Source: Dendrophyllia cribrosa (taxonomy: Eukaryota > Cnidaria > Anthozoa > Scleractinia > Dendrophylliidae). From it: DNA of 64,000 nucleotides. Within the stretch, counting starts at the first letter, position 1; each line of letters starts with the position of its first letter. The notes under the pieces are model-generated. The model saw only the letters and a program-made list of their open reading frames with translations. It ran no database searches and was not told where the DNA came from. Positions 10,671-22,139 of the stretch are shown here, piece after piece. The DNA lies in assembly GCA_024195265.1 (NCBI GenBank), contig JAJLRJ010000010.1:8754003-8818002 (forward strand), given 5' to 3'. The position numbers and the translations under genes were made by a program.

Positions 10671-12017
10671 GTGAGTCACCTTCAAATGACAACACACTGT
10701 TTCAGTTTGACCCAGAAAAATTACTTCCGTTAAATAAGTTGGTTAAATAAAACTCGGCTGCACATCTTAGTGTTTGGAAATCGTGATGAAACACTCTTCC
10801 GCTTGTTTGATATACAAAGTACAAGAACTCAGCATCACTGCCGCATATTTGCGCTATTTGCCTGTTCATTTTGTATAAGTGAGAACCAGGCCGACATACC
10901 ATACCGTACAGTACTCATTATTGTTGTCTTGTTGAATTTCTTCATATAGTTCTGGGGAGAAAAAAAGAAAAGAGACATATTTGGTTCGGTTCAAGGTTAG
11001 AAATATAATATTTTTAGTTTTAATTTTCTTTCACTCATTAATTCTGTCCAGAGATCTCCCAAATAACAATAACTATTTATTATATCAAATCTTTGAAAGT
11101 AATTCTCACGTGATTCACATCTGAATCCAATCAAAGGTTTTGGATAATTTAAATTTTGTTTTCTGAAGAGCGGGTTAATTTTACGATTAAAGAAATCTGA
11201 TTTGCAGTGATTGTAACAATTAGGATTACAACTGGACCTCCAAGAACTGTAGCACTGCACCGTGCAAGTTACTGAAATGTAAAAAATAGAGCATTTGAGA
11301 ATTTGAATTTGAGAATGAGTATGCTTTGCGCCCTATTCTGAAATTGGGTATCATTTTTTTTTGCCGTTTTGGAGAAACTAAAAAAAAAGTTAGGGGTCTA
11401 AGTTTGGTGTTGAAATAGTTCAGGGTTTCAAGAACCATACACGCCTACCAAACATTTTGTCGAGTACCACGCTAGCTGTTTTTATTGTACTTGGTGTGGT
11501 ATGTACTGTTAAATGTTAGTCTTGAAGCGATCACCCTCGAAATAAGCTAGAAATCAACAGGGGAGTGTGGTCGCTTGTAAGAGGTTTTAAGAAATAATTA
11601 TACCAAGTTTTACCATAAGCCCAATGGATCGTTTAATAGCTGATAGAAAGTACTGCTAAGTCTAGCTGTAATTTAAATAACTTGTACACTGTAGGATGTT
11701 AAACATAAACGCATTAGCTGGAACCCTGTACAACTCGTACAGCGCAATAACTCGTACATAAGTAAGCAAGTAGTGCTCAATTTCTTAGAGTTGAATAGTC
11801 GTACGATTTATCAACATATTTTGAAGTTCAGGCTAGCTTGCACTGCACAATTACCAGCACTACATACAAGTGTTGTTCGAGAGCTTTTATTTGGATGCAA
11901 TATACAGAAAAACAAGAGTGGACTGAAATGCTTTTATTAAAATATTTGAACCACTTTAATTACATTAAATTTTAATACAAGGTTTTAAAACGTTTGTGTT
12001 ACATATTTCGATTATAG
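10671..12017. other. Intron, no confident gene
   Basis: AT-rich intron before the kinase exons. It should hold at least one missing juxtamembrane exon of length 3n+2 if both small upstream candidates are used, but no candidate stands out. Confidence 0.4.
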
Positions 12018-12345
12018 AATGACACAGTGGAAATTGAACTTGGAAATTCTACTGTCCCAAAGACTGTGCATGGAACAGACAATTTAGCACATGTATATGT
12101 TAGTAATGATCCAGAAGAGATTGAAAAGGATCAAGCAGTCGCAATAACCGGAGACGCAGGCTATAGGGTAGCAAGCGAAGACAAAAGTCTGAACGGAGAA
12201 ATAGTGGAGTGGGAAGTTGCGCCATCTAAAGTATCCATCATAAATGTAATAGGTAAGGGATCCTTTGGAGAGGTTGCCAAGGCAACTGTGATGGATATCC
12301 AAGGAATGCCGGGAGAACGTATTGTGGCTGTCAAGATACCAAAAG
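12018..12345 (+). CDS. RTK gene: kinase exon 1 (juxtamembrane, glycine loop, beta-3 lysine)
   Basis: This 328-base exon starts after gattatag in phase 0 and ends at gtattt in phase 1. It encodes an acidic juxtamembrane stretch and then the start of a protein kinase domain: glycine loop IGKGSFGEVAKA (GxGxFGxV) and beta-3 VAVKIPK with the ATP-anchoring Lys. The preceding WEVAPSKVSIINVIGKG matches the usual RTK entry into the fold. Downstream exons supply helix C, the hinge and the catalytic loop. The single tyrosine in the acidic part (DAGYRVA) is a possible docking site, which is inference. Confidence 0.88.
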
Positions 12346-12639
12346 GTATTTCGTACTGCAATGCAGTCTAAAGCTAACTTGAAACTAGGTTATCTTATCT
12401 ATGCTTAATAAGTTTACTTAGGGCTGTTAATAATATCTCAAGTTCTCTTTCGTTCTTTTTTCTTTGTTTTGCAATCGCAGTTCATTTTACTGACAAGAGT
12501 GTTCAAGTTCATTTTGAAAAGTATTATAGACTAATTCAGCACTGATCGCAATAAAGTGACACTCGGCAATTTTCTTTTTACTAGTCACATTGTAGGATTT
12601 GATTTACATTGATTTACTACTCACCTCTAAAAAGATGGA

Positions 12640-13090
12640 GTGCTGCGATCGCCTTGATCGCTAAAAAGAAGTTCAGCGATCGTATGGAAGCCACCATGAC
12701 GATCACGCTTCAACATGTGTTGATCAACACTTGTTGCGACTGCTGTTCAACAACTGTTGAACAGTGTATCATGCTACGATGAATAGGCCTTTCGGACATG
12801 TTGAACGCTGTTCGACGTAGTTGAACGAAAATAGAGACAGGCTCTATTCCGTTCAACAACTTGTACCTTGGTGAAATACGACAACAAATGTTGTCTACTT
12901 ATTCAAAAAGTTGCAACATCGTTCAACATTTGTTGCTCAACAACGATGAGCAACGATGTTGAACCGTGATTTCCAGCGATCGTTGCATTCAGAAAGGTGC
13001 CATAATGAATGATAACTTGCTACGAATTCCAGGCTCATTCTACGATGGCGACCAAAAGCGATCGTATCGACCACAGCGATCGTAGCGATC
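12640..13090. repeat. Foldback repeat rich in GTTCAAC and GCGATCG
   Basis: This intronic block has many GTTCAAC/GTTGAAC and TGTTG/CAACA words. Its outer inverted ends include gatcacgcttcaacatgtg and aacgatgttgaaccgtgat, and there is a central hairpin gttgaacgaaaatagag / ctctattccgttcaac. On both sides lie repeated cagcgatcgt words. It looks like a MITE with a strongly self-complementary body. Confidence 0.6.
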
Positions 13091-13147
13091 AAACGGAATC
13101 CAGGCTTAAGCTTAACCACCTAACACTAATGCTCTACCCTCTGACAG

Positions 13148-13252
13148 TGAATGCATCAGAAGCCGAAAGGAAAGCCCTGATGTCAGAACTGGAGTTAATG
13201 AAGAAACTAAAGCCTCATCCCCACGTTATCAAACTGCTTGGCTGCATTACCG
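13148..13252 (+). CDS. RTK gene: kinase exon 2 (helix C)
   Basis: A 105-base exon (acceptor ccctctgacag, donor gtgaag) is phase 1 on both sides. It encodes SEAERKALMSELELMKKLKP followed by HPHVIKLLGCITG, the alphaC helix with the salt-bridge Glu and the alphaC-beta4 HPHVIKLLG segment typical of FGFR/VEGFR-like tyrosine kinases. Confidence 0.88.
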
Positions 13253-13419
13253 GTGAAGTGAAATATGATACTTGTCCCTCTAGCATTTTACTATACCTGC
13301 AATCGGCAATTGCAACCTAGCCTTGGCTGAGTTCTTAGAAGTTGTTTTATATATTATTAGCCATTCAATTTTGCGAGGACATTAACATAGCACCAAATAC
13401 AGTGTCTGGTAATTCATTG

Positions 13420-13745
13420 TAAAACAAGAAGCAGCTTGTGTACACAGCTTAAACTCGTGGCGTCTTTACCTCATTGTATTGTTTCCCGAGTGTTTCGGAG
13501 AACAATAAGCTTAAAATATGTCTAAAAAGTACAACTACACGTTCACTACATTCAATAGCCGACACTTCAAAACTCGATCGCTAATCAAATTGCAAGTTAT
13601 ATAAAACACAAAACTTGCCAGAACAAAAATCCCACAGCAATAAGCGACGAACACAATAACAAACGGTCCTGTCCATCCATGAACGCCTTGCATTGTCTTG
13701 AAAACTTGCAATATTTGTACGCTGTAATTCTTCCTTCTGCTTCTC
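13420..13745. repeat. Dispersed repeat copy 2 (uninterrupted)
   Basis: Matches 1385-1539 plus 2672-2945 as one piece. It acts as the empty-site reference for the Harbinger-like insertion in copy 1. Confidence 0.75.
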
Positions 13746-14009
13746 AAGTCAACACACGGAGAGATTTTGCGGTTTGTATTTCATGGCTGAAAGCCATATA
13801 GTCCTCGGCATTAACTAAATATACGTGCATAAATTTGCATGCGCTAATGTAACACGAAAAAAAAAAGAAACTCAGAGCCGGATTTACAACTCGTCGGCTT
13901 CGCCACGAGTAATAATTTTTTTATTATCTTAATTATAGTACATCTATAACGTGCAAATTAGACAGATTTGGTAAAAAATTTTGATAATTAAATTTAACTC
14001 GCTAGTGTC

Positions 14010-14155
14010 GTACATGCTGTAGTTAATTTTTTATTTCAGGTAATTTTTGTTTTTCCTTTGTTTCAAATTCATTAGCATATATTACCATACACAAAAACAA
14101 TGGAAAAATAAAATTTACCTGAGATAAAAAAATTAACTACAACATACACATGGTG
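14010..14155. repeat. Foldback element
   Basis: Inverted arms catgctgtagttaatttttt...tcaggtaa and ttacctgagataaaaaaatt...acaacatacacatg face each other around an AT-rich loop. Confidence 0.7.
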
Positions 14156-14478
14156 CATACAGATTGTCACGCATCATAGTACGGTATCTTACGTGTAAGT
14201 TAAATATTTTGTATTAGGTGTAACAAAAAGACCATTTGTTGGGAGACTGATGTGTGATTTAGATGTCATTATACGTAAAGATGACATGATGATTCCCAAA
14301 AATGAAACATAGCATAAAACATTCAATGTTTAGCTTTCAAGATGATCCTGAAAAAAAAAATGAATCTTTGTTAATAAACGTTATGCACATACATGTTGCT
14401 AAACTTTTTCGGCCGAAAAGTTTTCGTGACTTTTGAGAACAGTATAATCAAATAACACTTGATTGCTTTTATTATTAG

Positions 14479-14665
14479 ATCAACTCATGGTGCTTATCGA
14501 ATATGCTCCGTACGGGGATTTACTGGGTTTCCTAAGGAGGAGCCGAGGTCAGAAGGATGACTACTACAACAACCCAGATGAAACACCAAGAAACTCTCTG
14601 ACCTTGCAACAACTGAGTTTGCGTTGGAAATCGCCGATGGAATGAGCTTCTTGTCTTCAAACAAT
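14479..14665 (+). pseudogene. RTK gene: kinase exon 3 (hinge to helix E) with a one-base frameshift
   Basis: The exon (acceptor attattag, donor gtaatg) encodes the hinge and N-terminal C-lobe: LMVLIEYAPYGDLLGFLRRS, a polar insert with DDYYNN, then LTLQQL. Near 14606-14616 the kinase homology jumps to another frame, where EFALEIADGMSFLSSNN continues helix E. The exon is 187 bases. Entry in phase 1 and exit to the phase-0 exon at 14987 require a length of 3n+2, so one base is missing. The gene as given would stop at TGA 14643-14645, before the catalytic loop. This is either a sequencing or assembly error or a disabling mutation; all other kinase exons are intact, which favours an error or a recent change. 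Confidence 0.85.
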
Positions 14666-14986
14666 GTAATGTCGTTTCCTAATTAAATCTTTCACTCTTA
14701 AAGACGTGAAGCAATGCATTAAATTTTGTTAGTGGAAGCCAGAATGCACTTTATACAGAAGTACTTCTTAATAGTTCATTTGAACAGAGATAGCTTTCAG
14801 AACTAAACCTCTGCACCTTATAAACATGAAAGGGAACTTGTCATCGGTGATGTTTATTCAAATGATCACAGAAGGAATTCGAATCCAGCCACAAACACAA
14901 AAATAGAAACGACACCGGGGTGAAGGATGCACTTTTGTCACTACCCAGGATTTTCCATTAATTACATAAATATTTCTATTTTTCAG

Positions 14987-15097
14987 ATTATTCATGGTGA
15001 CCTGGCAGCCAGAAATGTGTTGGTTGGAGACAACCAAACATGCAAAGTGACAGATTTTGGTATGCTAAGGGAAAACGATTGTGAGCGAAAAATGGAG
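14987..15097 (+). CDS. RTK gene: kinase exon 4 (catalytic loop, DFG)
   Basis: A 111-base phase-0 exon (acceptor tttttcag, donor gttagt) encodes IIHGDLAARNVLVGD, the catalytic loop with Asp and Asn kept and the tyrosine-kinase signature DLAARN. HGD replaces the common HRD. Then VTDFGMLREND gives the DFG magnesium motif. The activation segment that follows is short and has no tyrosine before the APE position. Confidence 0.9.
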
Positions 15098-15290
15098 GTT
15101 AGTACTGTAGCGAGATAAAGTATGTCATGTGATCATGTAAGCAGGAGCTAAATGATAAAATCTTCTTCAGTGAACAATTCAATCAAACAGCCCATCAAAT
15201 TTTTAGTAACGTACTTTTAAACATTTCTTTCAGTATACTAAAAACTAAACGGTTAAACATCCACGGAAATGTATTTTATAATTTCCTTAG

Positions 15291-15361
15291 GATCGCCTGC
15301 TCATTAAATGGACTGCTTACGAAGCATTAATGTATGGACACCATACAAGTAAAAGTGACGT
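15291..15361 (+). CDS. RTK gene: kinase exon 5 (P+1 loop)
   Basis: A 71-base exon, phase 0 to 2 (acceptor tttccttag, donor gtgagt), encodes RLLIKWTAYEALMYGHHTSK SDV in the usual positions of the P+1 loop and helix F start. AYE stands where APE is standard. The Asp of SDV(W) is present. The frame continues in the exon at 20695 after a 5.3-kb intron. Confidence 0.87.
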
Positions 15362-15449
15362 GTGAGTATCAGTCTTTCCTTTCGGTTCACAACTTTGCAA
15401 AAAGACTTAAGTTGAGTGATCAGGGAACACCCTAAAAACTGTATTAAAA

Positions 15450-15522
15450 CCCCTAGGGAGGTGGGACTGCTCGGATTGAAAGATCCCCTAGGGATGTGGG
15501 ACTGCTCGGATTAAGAGATCCC
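15450..15522. repeat. Two-copy 36-base tandem repeat
   Basis: The unit cctaggga(g/t)gtgggactg ctcggatt is repeated twice with few differences, about 100 bases upstream of the long-inverted-repeat element. Confidence 0.7.
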
Positions 15523-17176
15523 CTTGAACATTTTCAGGAAAATCCTCGGCTTCAACACACACCAACAAAACTCAATGGTTGCTATTTTCGACGTCTAATA
15601 AACATTTCTAGGCAGTAGAGATTAAGAGACAGTCTCCGTAAAACCGGTCCGGCCGATATGGTTTGAAAAATAGATTTCGCTCATCTCTTGTGTGTTGGAA
15701 GACTTTCATGTACTTATACTAAAACCACAATCCGTTTGTCCGGATCTTTCAAAATTTTCGATTTTTGAGAGATTTTCGATTCTCCCGAGCGAACGCTCGT
15801 GGAAGCCCATATCGAGGCTTAAATTTAAGGCAACTTTGAAGATCAATTTTACAAGAACTAACAAACTCTTTATAAAACAAACACCACCATCAGTAATATT
15901 ATGTCTTATTTAGCTAATAAAGCGACTTTTGTAAACATTGAGTGTGAAACAAGCCCACAGCGAAACTAAAACGAACCCGATATCTCACTGCTTCGTGAAA
16001 CACGTGAAAATAGGTCAAATTCAAACTTTATTTTTGAAAAAGTGGGGCAGTCTATTTCAACCAAACCAACATAATTGGAAAGAAGGTAACATCGAGAATG
16101 TCATTACAGAAAGAAACCTTGCGGTACCTCGCTGGTAAAAAAATTATAGCTGTGTGAACTTGCCAAATTTTCAAAATATCCAAGTTTTGCCCCATTTTGA
16201 AAGACTCGTCAACAAGAAGCCTTGTAGCATCCTCACTCGTAGACGGATCTAAAACCATCAGAGATAAAGGAAAAACTAATTAAAACGCCTTTTGGTTCAT
16301 TTTAAAGCGAATAAAACGTTTTTGAACGATTAAACTGAGCTTGACTTACCTTGCAAGCATATTTTGTACAGCTTCATCGTGTTGGAATTTCGCTCGATGT
16401 TTCCAGACGATAAAAACAATCGCTGACCCCAAGCTTTGTATATATGTCGCTTATGAATAAGGTTAAGGTATAAACTTTGTGTTTTGCCTTCCATATTAGT
16501 CGTACAATGGAGTTTTTTACACAACCAAACGGTGAAACATCGGTAATAAACCGCCATTTCACCGCCATGTTTACCTCCTGAAGGCAACCGCTGATCATCC
16601 GCTGAGTACACTTGGCTCATGTCTGGTGTAATTTAGTCGGTGCCGGAGGCGAGGCTGGGAACGGGAGAGAGAGGAGGATGCGTACAAATAATAAATTTGA
16701 ATTTTGCAAGCCAAGTGTTTGAATTAAATTTTTGTTAATATTTAACTTGGTTTTGCTGGCAATTGCGAGTCAGAGAATATGTAATTGAAGTGTTGAATAT
16801 CTTTTTTGTCAGTATTAGTTGTATGCTTGTTGTGAATGTTTTGTGATTGAAATAAAAACAAACTTACAGAAAAGGATTGTTGAATTAAAAAAAAAAAATA
16901 TTACTTCCCTTACCTTTTCACGTTTAAGATTTTGGTTGTTCGCGCTCAGTGTTTGAAAGATACATCAACTTCCTTTTTTTTAATTCCCAGATTATAATAT
17001 ACCGCCAGCGTAGACGTGAAATAATCAGTCGTATCCAAGTTCTCTAAGTTTTGACATTGTTTTTTCGGAAGGACAACTTGTTTGTTTTTCTCGCATGGTA
17101 TTGTACACGTATCAAATATAACAATTAGTTTCAGTTACCTCTGATCTTCTGCGCCTGTATTTCTTTTAAGACCACA

Positions 17177-17612
17177 GTGATAATTTTAAGATTACATCGT
17201 CCTTTGGGTGGCATCGAAGCCGGCGTACGCGGTCTACGCGTCTACGTGGACTGCTTCTTGGGTAGTACAGATGGGAAAAACTGTGGTGTTGTTCGGTTAT
17301 CAGATTGTAATGATGAAATAGAAAACCATCTGATACTAAGCTGCCATCTTTCCAAAGAAGCCCTCGATGAAAGCGAGCTCATTCTTGCAGGGCAACTTGC
17401 CTCATGAAGATCTACAGAGAATGTGGATTTGCTACAGGCATCGCCACATATTAGGGAAGTTTTGGAGAAGTACAAAAGTAACTTGTCAGTACCCTGAGCA
17501 CAGCGGAGAAAACAAAAGTCTCCATGGAAGAGACGTTGTTAACTTACAGATGGCTCAAGGCATTCAAAAGCTATTTGGGATCATCGTTCCTATAGGATCA
17601 GGTATTGTTTAA
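17177..17612 (+). CDS. Unrecognised coding-like segment inside the long-inverted-repeat element
   Basis: Two overlapping plus-strand frames in the element interior have coding-like composition: 17177-17407 (with [19 protein letters not shown]) and 17367-17612 (with [18 protein letters not shown]). They could be decayed pieces of one protein joined by a frameshift or intron. I see no DDE, THAP or other transposase motif, so the function is unknown. Confidence 0.25.
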
Positions 17613-18335
17613 AGTACTGAATACAGTACTATTTTCTCGAATTTTCCTTCATGACTCATTTGCTGGTATATAAAAAAAGAAACTTTGTTTATTTTATATA
17701 ATTAGATTTTCTGGACTGAGTAAATATTGTAGTCTAGGTCTAAGTGCTTCAATTGATCACACACTAACTTTTTGTTCTTTATCGCAATAAAAATACAGTA
17801 ATTATTGTTTTTTTTTGGAGTGCACTAACTTAAAAGAATTTAATTTGAAAAATAATGAATAATCAAGAAGACAATATCCGTAAACCCAGGGACGGCAATT
17901 TGCCGCCATTTCATCTTGGTGTTTTTATATTTACTTTTATAATTAAATTTGAGACCGCCATCTGGTTGATTAATGCATATCTAATTACGTTTTTCCCCGC
18001 GTTTTTTAGCTCTCTGAATGAGTCACGACGTAAAAAAACATAAAAAATGTATATCAGTATGTACCGCTCACCTTGTGATAAAATAAACTGCATATTTATT
18101 TTAAAACGCCGCAAAAGATAGACCACGAATTAAGTAAGAATATGACGCTAATTAAATGTTGGCAGTCTTATAAGTGTCAAGTGTTTTAATCGCGCGCCTT
18201 ATAGATAAAAGAATAAAAAATGAACTCTACAAACGCAATATTTATAAGAAATAACGCTCAAAATAACAAAATGCACTCGGTACAGAATAAGAGGCATACT
18301 AAACAAAAGGCTACAGCAATGTCTGCAGACCCTCC

Positions 18336-18343
18336 CCCCTCCC

Positions 18344-18374
<31 letters not shown>

Positions 18375-18382
18375 AAAAAAAA
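18336..18382. repeat. Homopolymer C then A run
   Basis: About 29 C bases followed by about 18 A bases inside the long-inverted-repeat element. Such runs are hard to sequence, and the exact length is unreliable. Confidence 0.9.
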
Positions 18383-20390
18383 ACAAAAAAAAAACCAAAA
18401 CGAATAGGAAATCCTAGTAAAGACAAGCGAAATAATGCAAGCGAATAAAAGTTTTAACAATATTCTTCCCTCCATCTACCCCAACCCCAACTCTCGAAAT
18501 TTGCCGCCAAAAATATCCTAGAATGTTGGTCAGCGGTTGCCTTCGAAAGATAAACATGGCGGTCGAGTCTGACAAGCCGTTACACGGTTTAGTCGTAGAA
18601 AAACATCCCTGTACGCTTCCTGTACGACTAATATGGAAGGCAAAACACAAAGTTTATACCTTAACCTAATTATAAGCGACATATATACAAAGCTTGGGGC
18701 CAGCGATTGTTTTTATCGTCTGGAAACATCGAGCGAATCCAACGCGATGAAGCTGTACAAAATATGCTTGTAAGGTAAGTCAAGTTTTAATCGTTCAAAA
18801 ACGTTTTATTCGCTTTAAAATGAACCAAAATGCGTTTTAATTAGTTTTTCCTTTATCTCTGATGGCTTTAGATCCCTCTACGAGTGAGGATGCTACAAGG
18901 CTTCTTGTTGACGAGTCTTTCAAAATGGGGCAAAACTTGGATATTTTGAAAATTTGGCAAGTTCACACAGCTATAATTTTTTTTACCAGCGAGGTACCGC
19001 AAGGTTTCTTTCTGTAATGACATTCTCGATGTTACCTTCTTTCCAATTATGTTGGTTTGGTTGAAATAGACTGCCCCACTTTTTCAAAAATAAAGTTTGA
19101 ATTTGACCCATTTTCACGTGTTTCATGAAGCAGTGAGATATCGGGTTCGTTTTAGTTTCGCTGTGGGCTTGTTTCACACTCAATGTTTACAAAAGTCGCT
19201 TTGTTAGCTAAATAAGACATAATATTACTGATGGTGGTGTTTGTTTTATAAAGAGTTTGTTAGTTCTTGTAAAATTGATCTTCAAAGTTGCCTTAAATTT
19301 AAGCCTCGATATGGGCTTCCACGAGCGTTCGCTCGGGAGAACCGAAAATCTCTCAAAAATCGAAAATTTTAAAAGATCCGGACAAACGGATTGTGGTTTT
19401 AGTATAAGTACATAAAAGTCTTCCAACACACAAGAAATGAGCGAAATCTATTTTTCAAACCAGATCGGCCGGACCGCTTTTACGGAGACTGTCTCTTAAC
19501 AATCGAATTGCCGACCACAGCCATGCACAGTTTTTGACTAGCGCAAAGTGGCTCTCTTGTGAACAGCGCTGACTGTACACGTTCGATAATGCTTGCTTGA
19601 TTCAAATTGTCGACGGTCGCTTTTACTCCTATACGACGTCAATTGCAATGGGGCCGGACTGATGTTCTAGTATGGGCTATAGGAAAAATGCATTTCTACT
19701 AAATACAGTTAAAATTATCTTAATTAAAGTTTAATTTTTCAAATTAAGTCATCCTGTGTCGTCTTTTCTGATCGTTTCTACCTACACATTTCGTGGACAA
19801 AGCTTGGAAAACACTCCATTTGAATCAGAAAAAGCGCCAAACTTGGTAACTGAGCGCTAAGCGCTTGGTGTTATCTCCTAACCCCCTCTTGGCTAGGAAC
19901 CCAAACTGGATAATCGTTCAAAACTCGTAAGACTCCCCTATGGACAACAGCAAATATAGAAGTCGTCTATGGACAGGTTCGGGAGCGAAATAAAGGACGG
20001 AAAAATGGAGACTAGACGAAACCGAAAAGTCATCAACCCTGAAATTGTTCGTCGTTTGGTTTTAAACACATATTTTGCATGAAAGGATCAAGCAATTCTG
20101 TTCCATCAAATTTTAATTTTTAACGATATGCTTGTTTGTCATTCAGTATAATGTTGAGAATCACGGGCTTCGATTAGTGAAGACTTTCAAGTTAGTAGAT
20201 GCAGTCGAGCGACCTCGTCCGCAGGGTCTTCTCCGCTTTCAACATGGCGGGGTTGGCAGTGGAAGGTCATCATTAGATTCCATCCATCAACACCACCTCG
20301 GACACTTACTGACAATTATATAACGTAATGTCGACACTTAGAATTTTATTTTTAATAAATGTTTAAGTGTAAAAAAGAAAATCTAAAATC

Positions 20391-20460
20391 CCCACTCAGG
20401 ATTGAACCTGTGACCTCAGCTAGGCTTAGGTTTACATAGCCTTCGTACCAGAGTACCACC
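20391..20460 (-). tRNA. tRNA-like sequence, probably a SINE head or pseudogene
   Basis: On the minus strand the block has a good B box (aggttcaatcc) about 60 bases after ggtactctggtacg and a possible anticodon arm, but the acceptor stem is not convincing. It is probably a tRNA-derived repeat rather than a working tRNA. Confidence 0.4.
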
Positions 20461-20694
20461 TATAGCTTCTCGGGTTGCTTAGGCCTAAATTTAACTATAT
20501 AAACTGCTAACCCTGACCTCAACTGAAAGCTAACCAGTTACTCCGTTGTATAAGTCTCAATAAGGCGTACCTCGAAAGATCCAGTGTTCTATTAACATCC
20601 TGCGTGGGTCAATACTGCCGTAATAGTCAGAATTGTCAGCATTATTATTGCTAAACAATTTTGGTATAAATTGATAATAATTTCTTTTTCATAG

Positions 20695-20735
20695 GTGGAG
20701 TTATGGAGTGACACTTTATGAGATTTTTACCCTTG
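20695..20735 (+). CDS. RTK gene: kinase exon 6 (helix F)
   Basis: A 41-base exon (acceptor tttttcatag, donor gtaagt), phase 2 to 1, completes DVWSYGVTLYEIFTLG with the exon at 15291. This is the helix F motif of tyrosine kinases with the conserved Trp-Ser-x-Gly. Confidence 0.9.
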
Positions 20736-20814
20736 GTAAGTAAAGATGACCAAATATCAATCGAAACTTACTTTCTCTTTTGTCTTGCATTATGGTCTTG
20801 TTCGCTTCCTTCTC

Positions 20815-21004
20815 AATAGGCCATTTGCACGATGACGTCATTTGACTACAACTACCAGAATCCTTCAGTTTTTTGTTTTGTAGTGCAAATTAGGGCTATT
20901 GTTATTTAAACCGCACTGGGATTACAAAATTTAAATAAGAAAGGAAAAACGAAATGAATTCTGGTAGTTGTAGTCAAATGACGCCATCGTGCAAATGGCC
21001 TATT
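20815..21004. mobile_element. MITE with 45-base inverted ends
   Basis: The 190-base element starts aataggccatttgcacgatg and ends catcgtgcaaatggcctatt. The inverted ends continue through gtcatttgactacaactacc. It is non-coding and lies between kinase exons 6 and 7. Confidence 0.85.
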
Positions 21005-21465
21005 CTAGTTAGCAACCCTTTAATGGCAGCCATTGTTGTTAAATGACCAATATGGCCTTTCGAATAAATAGAAAAGAAGAACAAAAACAACGACAACAAC
21101 AACCAAGTGATCTTCAAAAAGTCCGCTTAATTATCTGTATTTTTAGCTCAGGAATTGCGCGACAATTTTGTTAATTGTTGAGATATGCTTGGCAATTTAA
21201 AAAATTCTGAGCAAGATGAATTGAAAATAGAATAAAAAAAACATTTCGTTAAATAATCTTCTTGTTGTACCAATTTAATATTTCATGCTTTAGGTCTAAG
21301 AGTCAACAATTGTAAGCAGATAGTTGAAGTGACCTTGTAATGTAGTATATCTTAGATACAATTTCCGACATCCACGCAATGTACATTTTTCCGAAATCAG
21401 TTAAGATAAACGTTCACAAATTATATTTTTGCTTTAAAATTACTTCGTTTGACATCGAATTATAG

Positions 21466-21562
21466 GTGGATGTCCCTATTCCGAGATAAACGGTCCTGAA
21501 CTTGTCGCATTCCTGAAAGAGGGAAACAGATTAGAAAAACCCAAGCACGTGGACGACGATCT
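21466..21562 (+). CDS. RTK gene: kinase exon 7
   Basis: A 97-base exon (acceptor gaattatag, donor gtaaga), phase 1 to 2, encodes GCPYSEINGPELVAFLKEGN and RLEKPKHVDDDL. This is the helix G region of RTKs, with the GxPY and (L)xxGxRxxxP patterns, the Pro followed by Lys-His. Confidence 0.9.
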
Positions 21563-21728
21563 GTAAGACAATTTTTTTCGCATAACTTACTGTCCCACCT
21601 AGAGAGTAAAGGATTGTTGCTCTTTCTTTCAACCATCATCTAGCAGATTTTTCTCGTTCAAAACCGGATTTTAAATCATCCACCAGCTATAAGTACACTG
21701 GCTGAGATTTATCCGATTCTGCATACAG

Positions 21729-21828
21729 ATACCAGATAATGCAGAACTGCTGGCAAGAAACCCCACAGGATCGACCGACTTTTGAAACGCTGAAAGTGAC
21801 CATGGGCAAGTTAGAGGCTACCCACAAG
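21729..21828 (+). CDS. RTK gene: kinase exon 8 (C-lobe end)
   Basis: The exon (acceptor ctgcatacag) encodes YQIMQNCWQETPQDRPTFE and then LKVTMGKLEATHK, the last kinase motif (CWxxxPxxRPTF). It ends in phase 0 at a gtatat donor. If that donor is not used, translation stops four codons later at TAA 21841-21843. If used, the phase-0 exon at 23548 would add a 31-residue tail. Confidence 0.88.
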
Positions 21829-22139
21829 GTATATACGAGCTAATTTTAAAAGGGGACCTTCACATTTATAACAAGTTTTTTTTTAAAGATATCGTTAAAT
21901 TGTTGGAAATAATGTCTAAATGTGATGATAATGATGGTTGTGACGAAGAGGAGGTGAAATGTTTATGAATGTTTATGAAGACAAGAGGCTAAGAAAGTCA
22001 TACAGTTTATTTAAAATGGGTCACGCATCCCTCCCCCCTCAACGAATTTTGCGTGACACACTAAAGAACACGCTAAAACACGTTTTCTGTACTCGCTTTG
22101 AATATTTAATTTATTGATTCCCGATCAAATACACACTCG

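Larger units (their letters stand above)
15622..19499. mobile_element. Long-inverted-repeat DNA element with TTAA ends (Kolobok-like or piggyBac-like)
   Basis: Inverted repeats of about 1 kb (15622-16605 and about 18525-19499) begin TTAAGAGACAGTCTCCGTAA on each side. TTAA is the target duplication of Kolobok and piggyBac elements. The terminal GA...TC bases fit Kolobok's RR...YY better than piggyBac's CCC...GGG. The first bases after TTAA, GAGACAGTCTC, are themselves a palindrome around a central A. The arms are highly similar, with one clear indel near the inner end. No transposase was recognised inside. The element makes up most of the 5.3-kb intron between kinase exons 5 and 6. Confidence 0.75.

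Noticed and set aside
18220..18417. ORF with poly-Pro and poly-Lys
   Set aside because: It reads through C and A homopolymers inside the long-inverted-repeat element.
20132..20323. Plus-strand ORF with a Gly-rich end
   Set aside because: No splice context in the RTK frame and no domain; it lies in repeat-like intronic DNA.
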